From DTU024 sp964518875 (lineage in GTDB: Bacteria; Bacillota; Clostridia; Christensenellales; Aristaeellaceae), in the NCBI GenBank assembly GCA_964518875.1, contig CAZFHI010000018.1:1-43056 (forward strand): a DNA stretch of 43,056 nucleotides, read 5' to 3'. Both the position numbers and the translations under genes were made by a program. This document shows, piece after piece, positions 1 through 7,887 of the stretch (positions are counted from its first letter, which is position 1; every line of letters starts with the position of its first letter). Under the pieces are notes generated by a model, which was not told the DNA's origin, searched no databases, and saw nothing but the letters and a program-made list of their open reading frames with translations.

Positions 1-75
1 AGACCGTCGTTTTATCTTTAACTCGGTCTCACATCATTGACAAATGTACACTTTAAAGCCGCCGCAACAAACCGC

Positions 76-104
76 TTGTAAAAATTACTCTTAAGCGTTA
101 TATT
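76..104 (+). promoter_or_regulatory. probable sigma-A promoter of typA
   Basis: A -35 box TTGTAA (76-81) and a -10 box TATATT (99-104) are separated by 17 bp. Transcription would begin near 111, inside the longest typA reading frame, which supports the downstream ATG at 139 as the real start. Confidence 0.6.
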
Positions 105-138
105 TATTATGCCGCTGATGCGGCTTGAAAGGATTTGT

Positions 139-1962
139 ATGCGTAGAAACGATTTAAGAAACATTGCAATAATAGCTCACGTAGACCATGGAAAAACTAC
201 GCTTGTAGACCAGATGCTTAAGCAGGGCGGCGTTTTCCGCCAGAACCAGCAGGTTAAGGACAGGGTTATGGATTCGGGCGACATAGAGCGCGAAAGAGGC
301 ATAACCATACTCGCTAAGAACACGCTCGTGCATTACGCGGGGACGGATATAAACATAGTGGACACCCCGGGACACGCCGATTTTTCAGGCGAGGTTGAGC
401 GCGTGCTTAAAATGGTGGACGGCGTTCTGCTCCTTATAGACAGCTTTGAAGGCCCTATGCCGCAGACGCGCTTCGTGCTTAAAAAGGCTCTGGATTTAGG
501 CTTAATAGTTATGCCCGTAATAAACAAGATAGACAGGCCGGACGCAAGGCCCGATGAAGTTATAAACGAGCTTCTTGACCTGTTTATAGATTTGGACGCG
601 GGGGACGCGGCGCTTGAAATACCCATATGCTTTGTATCCGCTAGGAACGGCACGGCTACCTTTGATCTTAATAAGCCCGGCAAGGACCTGCGCCCGCTTT
701 TTGAAGCGATACTTAAATACATACCGGCTCCGGAGGGCGACGCGGACGCGCCGCTGCAGCTGCTTATATCAACGATAGACTATAACGAATATGTAGGCAG
801 GGTAGGCGTTGGCCGCATTATGCGCGGCAGAATAAAAAAAGAAGAAAATTTAATAAGGGTAAACTACCTGAACAAAGACCTGGATACCGCTTTCAGAGCC
901 GTGGACCTTAACCGCTTTGACGGCTTAAAGCAGGTTAAAATAGACGAAGCCTATATGGGCGACATAGTATCAATTTCAGGCCTTGCGGATATCTCCATAG
1001 GGGACACCATATGCAGAGCGGACGCTCCCGAGGCTCTGCCCTTCGTTGCCATTGGAGAGCCCACCGTTTCCATGACTTTTTCAGTAAACGACAGCCCGTT
1101 TGCGGGACGCGAGGGCGAATTTGTTACAAGCAGGCATTTGAGAAGCAGGCTTTACAGGGAAATAGAAAGCGACGTAAGTTTGCGCGTTAAGGACGGCGAA
1201 ACGCGCGACAGCTTTATAGTGTCGGGCAGAGGCGAGCTGCACCTGTCGGTCCTTATAGAAAAAATGCGCCGCGAAGGCTACGAGTTCCAGGTGAGCCGGC
1301 CCAAAGTTATAACAAAGGTAATAGACGGCAAGGTGTGCGAACCGGTTGAAAGGCTGCATATAGACGCGCCGCAGGCGTACGCGGGAGCCGTTATAGAAAA
1401 AATAGGCCGCCGCCGCGGCACGCTTGAAAGCATGCACGGGCAGAACCGCGTGCGCATGGAGTTTTTAATACCGTCGAGAGGATTGCTCGGCTACCGCAGC
1501 GAATTTTTAACGGATACAAGGGGCGAAGGCATTATGGCGAGCCGCTTTGAAAAATACGAGCCCATGAGGGGCGATATACCAAGCCGCACCGTAGGCGCCC
1601 TTGTGGTATTTGAAACGGGGGACAGCACGCAGTACGCGTTGTTTAACGTGCAGGACAGGGGCACGCTTTTCGTGCCTCCGCAGACTAAGGTTTACGCCGG
1701 CATGATATGCGGGCAGAGCAACCGCCCTGGCGACATAGTCGTTAACATATGCAAAAAGAAGCATATGTCAAACATGCGCAACGCGTCGGCTTCGGAAGAC
1801 AGCTTGAGGCTTGTAGGCATGCACACGCTGTCACTTGAAGAATGCCTTGAATTTATAGACGACGACGAGCTTCTGGAAGTAACCCCGCAAAACCTGCGCA
1901 TGAGAAAACGCATATTGAACCACGAAACAAGGGCGAAAAAAGCGGCCCATAATAAAAAATAA
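139..1962 (+). CDS. typA: ribosome-associated GTPase TypA/BipA
   Basis: This is a translation-factor GTPase of the EF-G/LepA superfamily that binds the 70S ribosome and acts in ribosome assembly and stress adaptation. The P-loop is seen as AHVDHGKTT (residues 13-21), the G3 motif as DTPGH and the G4 motif as NKID. The EF-G-like C-terminal domains and the TypA-specific tail follow, and the total of 607 aa is the usual family length. The reading frame is open from 109, but the start at 139 has a GAAAGGA ribosome site at good spacing and gives the family-typical N-terminus MRRNDLRNIAIIAHVDHG. It appears monocistronic, with its own promoter upstream and a terminator directly after it. Identification is firm. 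Confidence 0.97.
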   Translation: MRRNDLRNIAIIAHVDHGKTTLVDQMLKQGGVFRQNQQVKDRVMDSGDIERERGITILAKNTLVHYAGTDINIVDTPGHADFSGEVERVLKMVDGVLLLIDSFEGPMPQTRFVLKKALDLGLIVMPVINKIDRPDARPDEVINELLDLFIDLDAGDAALEIPICFVSARNGTATFDLNKPGKDLRPLFEAILKYIPAPEGDADAPLQLLISTIDYNEYVGRVGVGRIMRGRIKKEENLIRVNYLNKDLDTAFRAVDLNRFDGLKQVKIDEAYMGDIVSISGLADISIGDTICRADAPEALPFVAIGEPTVSMTFSVNDSPFAGREGEFVTSRHLRSRLYREIESDVSLRVKDGETRDSFIVSGRGELHLSVLIEKMRREGYEFQVSRPKVITKVIDGKVCEPVERLHIDAPQAYAGAVIEKIGRRRGTLESMHGQNRVRMEFLIPSRGLLGYRSEFLTDTRGEGIMASRFEKYEPMRGDIPSRTVGALVVFETGDSTQYALFNVQDRGTLFVPPQTKVYAGMICGQSNRPGDIVVNICKKKHMSNMRNASASEDSLRLVGMHTLSLEECLEFIDDDELLEVTPQNLRMRKRILNHETRAKKAAHNKK

Positions 1963-1971
1963 GCGAGGCTT

Positions 1972-2011
1972 AAGCGTTCCTTTGATAAATTCAGCAAAGG
2001 GGCGCTTTTTA
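1972..2011 (+). terminator. intrinsic terminator of typA
   Basis: AAGCG-TT-CCTTTG pairs with CAAAGG-GG-CGCTT (with U-G wobble) and is followed by a run of T. Confidence 0.8.
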
Positions 2012-2140
2012 TTAGCGAAGTATCTGGATTACCGAATTTATATTTAAAACTTTTCAGCTTGATTTATAAAACAACTGTTTCGCAGGACAAATATACTGTG
2101 ATAAATTTTAATCAGATATTTTTGTAAAATGCTTGCTTTT

Positions 2141-2159
2141 TTATGAACTGAGTTCATAA
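2141..2159. promoter_or_regulatory. perfect inverted repeat, candidate operator upstream of the 184-aa secreted protein
   Basis: TTATGAAC-TGA-GTTCATAA has two perfect 8-bp arms around a 3-nt centre. A weak -35-like TTGCTT lies just before it and TAATAA stretches just after it, so it could sit within or beside the promoter of the gene starting at 2283. The rest of the 320-bp space between typA and this gene holds only the typA terminator. Confidence 0.45.
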
Positions 2160-2282
2160 TAATAAAGAACTTTAAGTGAACGACGCGTCCTGTCGCATAC
2201 AAAGGCTGAACGGATTCAAAAGAAACGCTTAAAAATTTAAGGCCTGCGCTTAAGCGCATTATCAAAAGCTAAGGAGAAAATT

Positions 2283-2837
2283 TTGAGAAAACGAATCGCC
2301 CTGCTTCTTACGACTACTTTGTTTTTAAGCCTGTGCTTTTATTCGCTTGCGGAAACAGCCAGTTTAACGGATGAAGAACGAATAAGCAAGCTGTCCGGCA
2401 TTGTGCAAAGCTACAACGACAACAACGGTTACCATTTGAGCTATGATAGTGAAAACAAATGGTATTCGGGCAATTTTAGCCTGAAATCAACGCTTGGCAG
2501 CTGTGAAGTTACTGTCTATGTGTTTGAGGACATGGTTACGGTAACAGCGCAGCCAAGCCTTGTAGTTCCAAAGGAAAACATAGCCAGCATGGCGCTTTTC
2601 CAGACTATGGTCAACAACTGGCTTTTCTACAGCCATTTTAATATGGACGTTGAAAAAGGCAAAATAGAAACAAGGTCCTCGCAGATTATAGAAAATGTTT
2701 TTCCGACGGAAGATGAAATAGACACTATTTTTTCAGAAGCCATATTAACGCTTGATGAATACGGCGACTATCTGAACCTCGTAGCCTTAGGCAGCGACCC
2801 GTATGAAATATACGCGTCTATAGTAAACGCAAAATAA
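2283..2837 (+). CDS. secreted protein of unknown function
   Basis: I do not recognise this 184-aa protein. It starts at a TTG preceded by a clear AAGGAG ribosome site. Residues 1-24 form a Sec-type signal peptide (basic MRKR, a leucine-rich core, cleavage likely after SLAETA). The mature part of about 160 residues has no cysteine pairs and no transmembrane segment. Its alternation of short hydrophobic strands with polar turns suggests a small alpha/beta fold similar in size to bacterial sensory or YbjN-like domains, which is only a structural impression. It stands alone between the typA terminator and its own terminator, with a candidate operator dyad upstream. Confidence 0.8.
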   Translation: MRKRIALLLTTTLFLSLCFYSLAETASLTDEERISKLSGIVQSYNDNNGYHLSYDSENKWYSGNFSLKSTLGSCEVTVYVFEDMVTVTAQPSLVVPKENIASMALFQTMVNNWLFYSHFNMDVEKGKIETRSSQIIENVFPTEDEIDTIFSEAILTLDEYGDYLNLVALGSDPYEIYASIVNAK

Positions 2838-2850
2838 TATGCAATATACA

Positions 2851-2885
2851 GAGCCTCAAGTTTATTTTCTGAGGCTCTTTTTTTA
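2851..2885 (+). terminator. intrinsic terminator
   Basis: GAGCCTCA pairs perfectly with TGAGGCTC and is followed by seven or more T residues. It ends the transcript of the secreted protein. Confidence 0.88.
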
Positions 2886-3015
2886 TGCTTGCTTTGATAA
2901 TAGCTAAACAATGCGCTTAAGCAAGCTTATATTTTAATAAAGACAGGCTCAGGTTTTTAACAAGTTAATCTTAACCTGCACACGCCCGCTTAAACAAAAA
3001 TGAATACTTAAAAAT

Positions 3016-3044
3016 TTGACATTCTATTTTTATAATACTAAAAT
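3016..3044 (+). promoter_or_regulatory. sigma-A promoter of the 748-aa secreted protein
   Basis: A perfect -35 box TTGACA (3016-3021) is followed after 17 bp by TAAAAT (3039-3044). A TATAAT at 3031-3036 is too close to this -35 to be its partner. The leader is about 70 nt. Confidence 0.7.
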
Positions 3045-3119
3045 AAAATTAGAGTTTATGGCGAGCCGTAATATTTGCTTTAGACAGCTACATACAAATA
3101 TACAATTTCAGGGGGCAAT

Positions 3120-5366
3120 ATGCTTAAAAAGACATTTATAATATTTACAGCGTTTATGCTTTCCTTAACCTGCATCGCGCAATCAGAAAGCTTTAAAATA
3201 CTGAATATAGAAACGCCTTTCCCCCTGATGAACGAAGTAATTTATACCAATGACGCCATATTTTTGCATACTATGGACGGCAGCCTTTATAAGTGGGGAA
3301 AGGGTTTCAAAAAATTTAAAAAGCAGGCGGATTTGCCTTTTTTGCCGGAGGATTTTGAATATCCCATAATTGTAGAAGATATGACAGATGAAGAACTGGA
3401 AAACTTTAAGCATACCATTCTGCGCGTTTTAAGTGATGGCGATAAGCTGTACGGCATAAACGCCTTTACCGGCACATGGGCTGAAATTAAGCAGGACGGC
3501 ACTCTGATATGGCAGAAAAATCTGCTTAACAGCGCTCTTATAGGCGAAGATTCCCCAGGCAGACAAAGCGCCATGTTTATTTATGACGGCACATTATACG
3601 CCCTTAGCGAAAAAGAAGAAGAAAAAGAAGACCCTTTCCCGCTTACCTTTAACCTTATATATATAAACTTAGCAGATGGCGAAAGCGATATGGCGGATTC
3701 AGAGAATATAATAAGCGCAGCGCCTTATAAGGACGGCACTCTGCTTGTGCTTGTTAAAGATTTTGAAGGTGGCGGGGCTTCGCTTAAAAGATTTAATAAA
3801 AACAGCTTCACTAAATTAAATATAACAGTCCCGCAGGCTGAAAGCTATGACGCCCTTGCCTACGACAGTTTAAAAGATGTTATATATTTAGCTGTTCCCG
3901 GGGAACTGCTTGTGTGTTCCGATGGTAAAAATTTTGAAACGCTTGGAAGCATGCCTTTTGAATTTCTTCCTGGCGGCACGCGCGGCGGCATCATAAATGG
4001 CAATTTATACGCTGTAAGCATGATGGACGAAATATTGCTGTACAATACTGAAAACAAGGCAGAACAGGAAATTGTAAGGCTTAATTTAAGGGGCAACGCA
4101 ATTATAGATAAACAGCTGAATGCTGTTAGCGAGCCTAATTTAATAATAAATTTTAATTCTGACCCCATAACCCCTGATGAAGCGGCAAAGGAGCTTATAT
4201 CTAAAAATTCTTTTACAGATATCTACTTTATGCCTTTTAACGCTAAAACCTATGCGCTTATTAAAAAAGGCTACGCCGCGGATTTATCCTCGTCGCAAAT
4301 AATAAAGGATTATTTTAATGAATTATATCCAAACATAAAAAATATGCTGGGCAGCAAAAACGGCGCCGTAATGGCATACCCTGTAAATATAAACATAAGC
4401 TATCCAAGCGTTGACTTAAAGCTGTTTAAGGAACTGTTCCCTGATGAAAAACTGCCAGAAACATACGGGGAGTTTGTTAAACTTATGCTAAAATATACTC
4501 AGGAAAACGGCGATGCCGAGCCGCAAGCATATTTTATGGCGGATACAAGCGCAAAGGATCTGCTTTTTGAAATAATAAAAAGCTATATACGCTATTATGA
4601 AATGGAGGACGCCCCGCTAAGCTTTGACAATCCCGAATTAAAAGATATTTTAATTGACATTATAAAAATAATAAAGCTTCATGAAGCTTCGGGCTTTACG
4701 CCGCAGCAGATAATCGGAACCAACATTTCAGATGAGGACATAAAACCGGAGCTGTTTATTTTAAAGAGCGGCGGTATTGCAAAAAGCTTTGAAAACAACG
4801 GCAACCTTATGCCGTTCACTTTCACATTAAACCAGGAGCCGCACATAGAGGCCTACCTTAATGTTTTAATAATAAACCCATACAGCGAAAACAAGGACGC
4901 CGCTATAAGGCTTGCGCAAAGCCTGCTTAAAAAAGAGTTAGACCCTGTTACATATACATATTTGCACCCGGGCTGCAATGAACCCATTGAAAACCCCTTT
5001 ATTGAAAGAGATTTGGAAGGGGATAAGGAAACAGTGCGGCTTATACAGCAAGCCCTTGATGAAGCTGTAGAAAATAACGAGAGCGAAGAAACAATTTCTT
5101 TATATAAATACAGGCTTCAGGAAGCGCAGGAAGACGTACAGAATACAGAATTAAGGCGCTGGACGCTTTCCCCGCGCCAAATAGCAAAATTCAGGCGTAT
5201 AGAAAAATACATTAAATATTACGAAAATTCGAAACTTTTAAGCGAACAGGCCTTATCTCAATTTAAAAATATCTGCGAACGCTTTGCGGACGGGCAGCTT
5301 ACGCTGGAACTTTTTATTGATGAAATGAACAGCACCGCCAAACTTATATTTAATGAGCAGCAATAA
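3120..5366 (+). CDS. large secreted protein: repeat-rich N-terminal half plus extracellular solute-binding-protein-like half
   Basis: This 748-aa protein has an AGGGGG ribosome site and a Sec signal peptide (about residues 1-20, MLKKTFIIFTAFMLSLTCIA) that does not fit a lipobox. Residues about 25-330 are built of short recurrent strand motifs (for example DGSLYKWGKG, YDGTLYALSE, INGNLYAVSM) resembling blades of a beta-propeller. Residues about 335-650 resemble family 1 extracellular solute-binding proteins: an IINFNSDPITPDEAAKEL-like opening, a predicted ligand-cleft region FPDEKLPETYGEFVKLM and a YLNVLIINPYSENKDAAIRL segment typical of sugar-binding lobes. The last 100 residues are charged and helical. 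No transporter genes adjoin it. The domain reading is from sequence impression and needs a profile search. Confidence is high that it is a real secreted protein and moderate for the domain call. Confidence 0.75.
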   Translation: MLKKTFIIFTAFMLSLTCIAQSESFKILNIETPFPLMNEVIYTNDAIFLHTMDGSLYKWGKGFKKFKKQADLPFLPEDFEYPIIVEDMTDEELENFKHTILRVLSDGDKLYGINAFTGTWAEIKQDGTLIWQKNLLNSALIGEDSPGRQSAMFIYDGTLYALSEKEEEKEDPFPLTFNLIYINLADGESDMADSENIISAAPYKDGTLLVLVKDFEGGGASLKRFNKNSFTKLNITVPQAESYDALAYDSLKDVIYLAVPGELLVCSDGKNFETLGSMPFEFLPGGTRGGIINGNLYAVSMMDEILLYNTENKAEQEIVRLNLRGNAIIDKQLNAVSEPNLIINFNSDPITPDEAAKELISKNSFTDIYFMPFNAKTYALIKKGYAADLSSSQIIKDYFNELYPNIKNMLGSKNGAVMAYPVNINISYPSVDLKLFKELFPDEKLPETYGEFVKLMLKYTQENGDAEPQAYFMADTSAKDLLFEIIKSYIRYYEMEDAPLSFDNPELKDILIDIIKIIKLHEASGFTPQQIIGTNISDEDIKPELFILKSGGIAKSFENNGNLMPFTFTLNQEPHIEAYLNVLIINPYSENKDAAIRLAQSLLKKELDPVTYTYLHPGCNEPIENPFIERDLEGDKETVRLIQQALDEAVENNESEETISLYKYRLQEAQEDVQNTELRRWTLSPRQIAKFRRIEKYIKYYENSKLLSEQALSQFKNICERFADGQLTLELFIDEMNSTAKLIFNEQQ

Positions 5367-5408
5367 AGTTTTTATCGCTTACGGCAATATTGTTTTTTAA
5401 CAGAGTTT

Positions 5409-5436
5409 CGGCAAAGTGTACAAAGACACTTTGCCG
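5409..5436. terminator. strong hairpin after the 748-aa gene, possible terminator
   Basis: CGGCAAAGTGT pairs perfectly (11 bp) with ACACTTTGCCG around a 6-nt loop, 43 nt after the stop codon. There is no T run behind it, so it may protect the mRNA end rather than terminate by itself. Confidence 0.5.
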
Positions 5437-5502
5437 AGGGGCATCTGGCCGTTTACGCTCAAAGGATAAAAAAAAAGAAGTACGCGTTGCTTCACAATGC
5501 CA

Positions 5503-5736
5503 CGCGACCATGGCACTGTTTTACCCGTTGTTCTATAAGCTTGCCGAATACTAAGCAAAGCCCCGCGACTATGGCGCTGTTCAGCTGTCTTGATTTACAT
5601 TCGCGGGGCTTTGCCAAACTTGTCAAGTAAAGGCAGGGCGGCTTTTGAGTCTTGATTACACTCGCGGGGCTTTGCCTTATAGTTCGCCATGAATATGCTA
5701 AGATTTTGAGTCTTGATTACACTCTTGGGGCTTTGC
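5503..5736. repeat. degenerate interspersed repeats with a 61-62 bp period
   Basis: Three direct copies of a 28-bp motif built on TCTTGATTACAC and CGCGGGGCTTTGCC lie at 5587-5615, 5649-5676 and 5710-5736, separated by two unrelated 33-bp stretches. Just upstream the GGGGCTTTGC core appears inverted (GCAAAGCCCC, 5555-5564), flanked by a second repeated motif, GCGAC-Y-ATGGC-R-CTGTT, at 5504 and 5565, again 61 bp apart. The inverted and first direct copies can form a 14-bp stem. No gene lies here. Confidence 0.7.
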
Positions 5737-5774
5737 TCCTGAAACCCTTTAAACAACACTTTGTCTAAAACCTG

Positions 5775-5800
5775 AAACCGCCTTTGGCCAAAGGCGGTTT
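5775..5800. repeat. 26-bp perfect palindrome
   Basis: AAACCGCCTTT and its reverse complement flank a central GGCC, so the whole 26 bp is self-complementary. It could be a hairpin or a dimer-binding site. No T tract follows it. Confidence 0.7.
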
Positions 5801-5844
5801 GCCGTTCATCAAGTCTGTTATTATAAATTTGCCGTTCATTACTA

Positions 5845-6395
5845 TATATGACGATCTGAAAGGGAAAAATACAACAGTAAATTTTGTTTTTAAAATATTT
5901 TTTGGGTTTTTCTGTTTTGCATAGAGGGAAGCGCATAATGCGCAATCTTTTTTGTTTTTTGCTTTTTGCTGTCCCTTACTGTATATAACGATTAAAAAGC
6001 TAAAAATACAACAATGAATTTTGTTTTTAAAATATTTTTTGTTTTTTTCTGTTTTGCATAAACGTAAGCGCTAAGCTGCTGCGAATAATGCGCATCATTT
6101 TTAATTTTTTGCCTTTTGCTGTCCCTTACTATATATAACGATTAAAAAGCTAAAAATACAACAATGAATTTTGTTTTTATGACGTTTTTTTGTTTTTTTC
6201 TGTTTTGCATAAACGTAAGCGCTAAGCTGCTGCGAATAATNNNNNNNNNNNNNNNNNNNNNNNNNNNNNNNNNNNNNNNNNNNNNNNNNNNNNNNNNNNN
6301 NNNNNNNNNNNNNNNNNNNNNNNNNNNNNNNNNNNNNNNNTATATAACGATTAAAAAGCTAAAAATACAACAATGAATTTTGTTTTTATGACGTT
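5845..6395 (+). repeat. tandem repeat of about 150 bp interrupted by the assembly gap
   Basis: Units begin with TATATAACGATTAAAAAGC. A divergent first copy starts at 5845, good copies at 5982 and 6132 (150 bp apart), and another copy resumes at 6341 immediately after the N run. Each unit is T-rich and carries the landmarks ACAACAATGAATTTTG, CTGTTTTGCATAAACG and GCTAAGCTGCTGCGAATAAT. Apparent reading frames across it are interrupted by N and are not genes. No gene is seen between 5367 and 6594. Confidence 0.85.
6241..6340. other. assembly gap (100 N)
   Basis: Exactly 100 N residues lie inside the 150-bp tandem array. The flanking copies do not stay in phase across 100 bp, so the length is a placeholder and the true copy number is unknown. 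Confidence 0.99.
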
Positions 6396-6476
6396 TTGTA
6401 ATTTCGCTTTGAAAAGTCGATTAGTTTTTAAGCTTACAAACGCCTTATAAATTAAATAATACAATATCTGCAATAC

Positions 6477-6525
6477 AAAAAACCGTCTTTTTAAGGATTT
6501 CTTATTCTCCCCGGAAAAGGCGGTT
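6477..6525 (-). terminator. terminator of the argS-dapF-dapL-purA operon
   Basis: On the minus strand AACCGCCTTTT pairs with AAAAGACGGTT (one mismatch) and is followed by a T run, about 70 nt after the purA stop. The plus-strand version pairs fully with a wobble, so it may work in both directions. Confidence 0.65.
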
Positions 6526-6594
6526 ATTTTATGCGTTTTTAAACAATACTTTTAAATAATATTTTTTAATTAGGCGTTTTTAATTTGCTGCCGT

Positions 6595-7875
6595 TTAAAT
6601 ATCTCTTATAATAAATTCATCGTGCTTAGGCCCGTTGGACAATATGCGTATGGGCGTTTTAATGCGTTCTTCTATAAATTCAACGTATCTGCGGCAGTTT
6701 TGGGGCAGGTCGTTAAACTGTTTTATGCCGCGTATGTCGCTTTTCCAGCCGGGGAGCTTTTCGTAAACGGGCTTAACGTTTTTAAGCAGCGGCGTTACGG
6801 GGAAGCGGTCTATTTTCTTGCCGTCAAGTTCATACTGCATGCAGACGGGTATTTCGTCCAGATAGCTCATAACGTCAAGGTTGGTAAGCGCCGCCTGCGT
6901 TGCGCCCTGCACCATGCAGCCGTAGCGCGTGGCTACCGCGTCAAACCAGCCCACATCGCGCGGGCGGCCCGTTTTAGCGCCGTACTCGCCGGCGTCGCCC
7001 CCGCGGCGGCGCAGCTCCTCCGCTTCGTCGCCAAAAATCTGTGAAGGGAATACGCCTGCGCCTACGCTGCTTGTGTACGCCTTGGTTACGGCTATTATAT
7101 CCTTTATTTCGTGCGGAGGAAGCCCTGCCCCTACGCTTGCGTACCCCGCTACCGGCGAAGAAGATGTGGTGTATGGGAATATGCCGTGGTCAGGGTCTCT
7201 AAGCGCTCCAAGCTGTCCTTCCAGCAGTATTTCCTTGCCGCTTTTAAGCGCGTCGTTAAAGTAAAAAGCGGTGTCTATTACGCTGTCCTTTATTTTTTGG
7301 CCAAGCGCGTAGTATTTTTCCGTATATTCGTCGGCGTCAAAGGGCTCGGCGTTATAAAGGTTTTTCATAAGCACGTTCTTTTTGACGAAGTTGTTTTTAA
7401 GGCGCTCATGCAGCAGATCCTTGTCGAAAAGATGGCACACCATAATGCCTGTTTTTAAAGCCTTGTCGCTGTAAAAAGGCGCTATGCCGGATTTGGTCGA
7501 GCCGAACTTTTTATCCTTAAGGCGGTTTTCTTCAAGCGTATCAAGCGTTATATGGCACTCCATAAGAAGCTGCGCCCTTGACGATATGTATAAGTTCGGC
7601 GAAGGCACGCCGTTTAATTTAAGCAGATCCAATTCCTTTATCAGCTCGTTTAAATCCAAAGCGACGCCGGGGCCTATTATGTTGTCCACGTGCTCGTGAA
7701 AACTGCCGCTTGGCAAAAGATGCAGGGCGAACTTGCCGTACCTGTTTATTATAGTGTGCCCGGCGTTCGCGCCCCCTTGAAAGCGCACTACCACATCGGC
7801 CTTGTCGGCCAGCATATCCGTAATTTTGCCCTTGCCCTCGTCGCCAAAATTGGCGCCAACTATTGCGCGTACCAT
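6595..7875 (-). CDS. purA: adenylosuccinate synthetase
   Basis: PurA condenses IMP and aspartate with GTP hydrolysis to adenylosuccinate, the first committed step from IMP to AMP in the cytoplasm. The 426-aa length is normal. The N-terminus MVRAIVGANFGDEGKGK carries the family GDEGKGK phosphate loop, followed by GGANAGHTI with the catalytic histidine, and KSGIAPFYSDKA, VGAGVFPSQ and TGRPRDVGWFD further on. It starts at an ATG behind AAGGAGGG. It is the last gene of a four-gene operon, only 12 nt after dapL. Confidence 0.97.
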   Translation of the reverse strand: MVRAIVGANFGDEGKGKITDMLADKADVVVRFQGGANAGHTIINRYGKFALHLLPSGSFHEHVDNIIGPGVALDLNELIKELDLLKLNGVPSPNLYISSRAQLLMECHITLDTLEENRLKDKKFGSTKSGIAPFYSDKALKTGIMVCHLFDKDLLHERLKNNFVKKNVLMKNLYNAEPFDADEYTEKYYALGQKIKDSVIDTAFYFNDALKSGKEILLEGQLGALRDPDHGIFPYTTSSSPVAGYASVGAGLPPHEIKDIIAVTKAYTSSVGAGVFPSQIFGDEAEELRRRGGDAGEYGAKTGRPRDVGWFDAVATRYGCMVQGATQAALTNLDVMSYLDEIPVCMQYELDGKKIDRFPVTPLLKNVKPVYEKLPGWKSDIRGIKQFNDLPQNCRRYVEFIEERIKTPIRILSNGPKHDEFIIRDI

Positions 7876-7887
7876 TGTGTACCCTCC

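Noticed and set aside
2044..2265. 73-codon minus-strand frame upstream of the 184-aa secreted protein
   Set aside because: It runs across the candidate operator region, has no ribosome site and low-complexity composition.
5587..5736. CRISPR array
   Set aside because: Only three degenerate copies, inverted copies in the same phase, no leader and no cas genes.
6164..6376. Open frame of 70 codons across the N run
   Set aside because: Half of it is undetermined sequence and the rest is T-rich tandem repeat; no ribosome site.
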